The notes under the pieces are model-generated. The model did not search any database. It saw only the letters and a list, made by a program, of their open reading frames with translations, and was not told where the DNA came from. This document shows, in pieces, positions 6,831 through 7,885 of a DNA stretch of 7,885 nucleotides. Each line of letters opens with the position of its first letter. Position 1 is the first letter of the stretch. The translations under genes and the position numbers were made by a program. Source of the stretch: an uncultured Pseudomonadota bacterium (lineage in GTDB: Bacteria > Pseudomonadota > Gammaproteobacteria > Burkholderiales > SG8-39); NCBI GenBank assembly GCA_903864555.1, contig CAIPGJ010000176.1, positions 1 through 7,885 of the forward strand. The letters run 5' to 3'.

Positions 6831-6850
6831 ACATGGCCGAATCGTGGAAA
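6822..6850 (-). promoter_or_regulatory. Candidate promoter of the sbtA-purE-purK operon
   Basis: Reading the - strand, TTTCCA at 6850-6845 and GATAAT at 6827-6822 are 17 bases apart and match the sigma70 hexamers at four and five of six bases. Transcription would begin near 6815, about 33 bases before the sbtA ATG. The -10 box lies inside the inverted repeat at 6810-6830, so a protein bound there would affect this promoter directly. Confidence 0.38.
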
Positions 6851-6887
6851 TCTGCATGAACCTCTCTACATGAACTTCGCCGCATGA
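6833..6887 (+). promoter_or_regulatory. Chain of three minicistrons leading into the LysR-type gene
   Basis: Three tiny frames follow each other: ATG at 6833 encodes MAESWKSA and stops at 6857-6859; ATG at 6856 encodes MNLST and stops at 6871-6873; ATG at 6870 encodes MNFAA and stops at 6885-6887. Each stop overlaps the next start as ATGA, and the last overlaps the regulator's ATG at 6884. The 7-mer CATGAAC recurs at 6855, 6869 and 6883, exactly 14 bases apart. The only purine-rich ribosome-binding-like sequence, GTGGAAA at 6844-6850, precedes the MNLST frame, not the regulator itself. Coupled re-initiation is inferred. Confidence 0.45.
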
Positions 6888-7882
6888 ACATTTCCCTGAG
6901 GCAGCTGCGCACCTTCGAAGCGGTGGCGCGCTTGCGCAGCTTCAGCCGCGCGGCCGAGGCCCTGCATCTGTCGCAGCCGACGGTGTCCCTGCAGGTGAAG
7001 CAGATCACCGAAACGCTGGGCGTGCCGCTGCTGGACCAGTCCGGGCGCAGCCTGTCCCCTACCGAAGCGGGTGAGGTAGTGGCCGAAACGGCGCGCGATG
7101 CCGGACGGCTGTTCGAGTCGATGCAGACGCGCCTGGCCGAACTTCGCGGCCTGCGCCAGGGCCGGCTCAAGGTATCGGTGGTGACCACCGCCAAGTACTT
7201 CGTCCCGCGACTGCTCGGCCCCTTCATGCGCGAATATCCGGGCATCGACGTGGCCCTGGATGTGGGCAACCGCGCCGAGATCGTCAACCGGCTGCTGCGC
7301 AACGAGGATGACCTCTACATCATGGGCATACCACCGCGCGGCATGGACATCGTGCACGTGCCCTTTGCCGACAATCCCATCGTCGCCATCGCCGCGCCGG
7401 ATCACCCGCTGGCAGGGCGCCACAATGTGCCGCTGTCGGAGCTGGCCGCCGAGCCCTTCATCCTGCGCGAGGTCGGTTCGGGCACGCGCATGGCCTGCGA
7501 GGCCTTCATGCGTGAACAGCGCATCAAGCTGCGCGTGCGCATGGAGCTGGGCAGCAACGAGGCCATCAAGCAGGCGGTGTCCGGCGGGCTAGGGCTGTCG
7601 CTGCTGTCGCTGCATGCGCTGGTGGCCGAGGCGAAGCGCGGCGAACTGTCGGTGCTGGACGTGCGCCACCTGCCGATCCGGCAGTCCTGGTACATCGTGC
7701 ACCACGCGAGCAAGCACCTGTCGGCGGTGGCGCGCGCGTTCTTTGACTACCTGCAGGCCGAAGGGGTGAAGCTGCGCGAGGAACTCGAGGCTTCCGGGCT
7801 GGCCGCCAGAAAAAAACGGCGGGGCCGGTCTCCCGGCTCCGCCGTCAGCACGCCCCGTGGTCGCCAGACTCGGGGGGCGTGA
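6884..7882 (+). CDS. LysR-type transcriptional regulator, CbbR-like
   Basis: A 332-residue regulator with an N-terminal winged helix-turn-helix (about residues 4-63; FSRAAEALHLSQPTVSLQVKQ at about 20-40 is the HTH) and a C-terminal effector-binding domain (about 93-290). Segments RLKVSVVTTAKYFVPRLL, APDHPLAG, REVGSGTRMACE, ELGSNEAIKQAVSGGLGL and SWYIVHH follow the proteobacterial CbbR pattern closely, the family that activates Calvin-cycle and inorganic-carbon uptake genes in response to metabolites. No cbb genes are in the window; the divergent sbtA-purE-purK operon is the likely target. The ATG at 6884 has no ribosome binding site of its own but forms an ATGA overlap with an upstream minicistron. 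The last 25 or so residues, rich in Arg, Gly and Ser, are not typical of the family and are encoded by a terminator-like hairpin for the other strand. Confidence 0.95.
   Translation: MNISLRQLRTFEAVARLRSFSRAAEALHLSQPTVSLQVKQITETLGVPLLDQSGRSLSPTEAGEVVAETARDAGRLFESMQTRLAELRGLRQGRLKVSVVTTAKYFVPRLLGPFMREYPGIDVALDVGNRAEIVNRLLRNEDDLYIMGIPPRGMDIVHVPFADNPIVAIAAPDHPLAGRHNVPLSELAAEPFILREVGSGTRMACEAFMREQRIKLRVRMELGSNEAIKQAVSGGLGLSLLSLHALVAEAKRGELSVLDVRHLPIRQSWYIVHHASKHLSAVARAFFDYLQAEGVKLREELEASGLAARKKRRGRSPGSAVSTPRGRQTRGA
7810..7845 (-). terminator. Intrinsic terminator for a left-going gene beyond the window
   Basis: A 13-bp GC-rich stem (7816-7828 with 7833-7845, one G-T wobble, loop TCTC) is bordered on its left by a run of A at 7810-7816, which becomes a T-run in - strand RNA. 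It therefore reads as a rho-independent terminator for a gene on the - strand entering from the right edge. It lies entirely within the last codons of the LysR-type gene (about residues 309-321). Confidence 0.75.
7849..7881. repeat. Inverted repeat spanning the LysR-type gene's stop codon
   Basis: CACGCCCC at 7849-7856 pairs with GGGGCGTG at 7874-7881 around a 17-base loop, and the TGA stop at 7880-7882 falls in its right arm. There is no T-run within the visible bases on the + side. It may be the stem of the + strand terminator, with the rest cut off by the window end, or part of an extragenic repeat. Confidence 0.45.
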
Positions 7883-7885
7883 ACA

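Overview
The window looks like chromosomal DNA of a GC-rich proteobacterium, most likely a betaproteobacterium. The isocitrate lyase has the short N-terminus and KKCGH active site typical of that group. The genes use G or C at most third codon positions, while the control regions are distinctly AT-richer. I cannot name a species.

Layout. Positions 1-354 hold a short coding-like fragment of unknown function. Positions 355-1148 are a long gene-free stretch, AT-rich in the middle and full of inverted repeats, which is best read as the control region and leader of aceA. The aceA gene (isocitrate lyase, + strand) runs to 2480 and ends in a clear intrinsic terminator. From 2553 to 3023 there is no gene, but three copies of a palindromic repeat of about 60 bases (one degenerate, one direct, one inverted) lie between convergent aceA and the operon coming from the right.

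On the - strand, read from right to left, sbtA (bicarbonate transporter family), purE, purK and a TerC/Alx-family membrane protein gene are closely packed. The sbtA-purE and purE-purK junctions are both 4-base ATGA overlaps. A CbbR-like LysR regulator is transcribed divergently from sbtA across a short AT-rich region carrying a perfect inverted repeat. The regulator gene nearly fills the right end of the window.

How it may work together. PurK consumes bicarbonate and ATP to make N5-CAIR, and PurE rearranges it to CAIR, so an SbtA-type bicarbonate importer translationally coupled to purEK could supply the substrate of this purine step. The adjacent CbbR-like regulator belongs to the family that usually controls CO2 fixation and inorganic-carbon uptake. 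This link is an inference from gene order and known chemistry. A second notable feature is the leader of the regulator gene: three tiny reading frames in a row, each ending in an ATGA overlap with the next start, the last being the regulator's own start codon.
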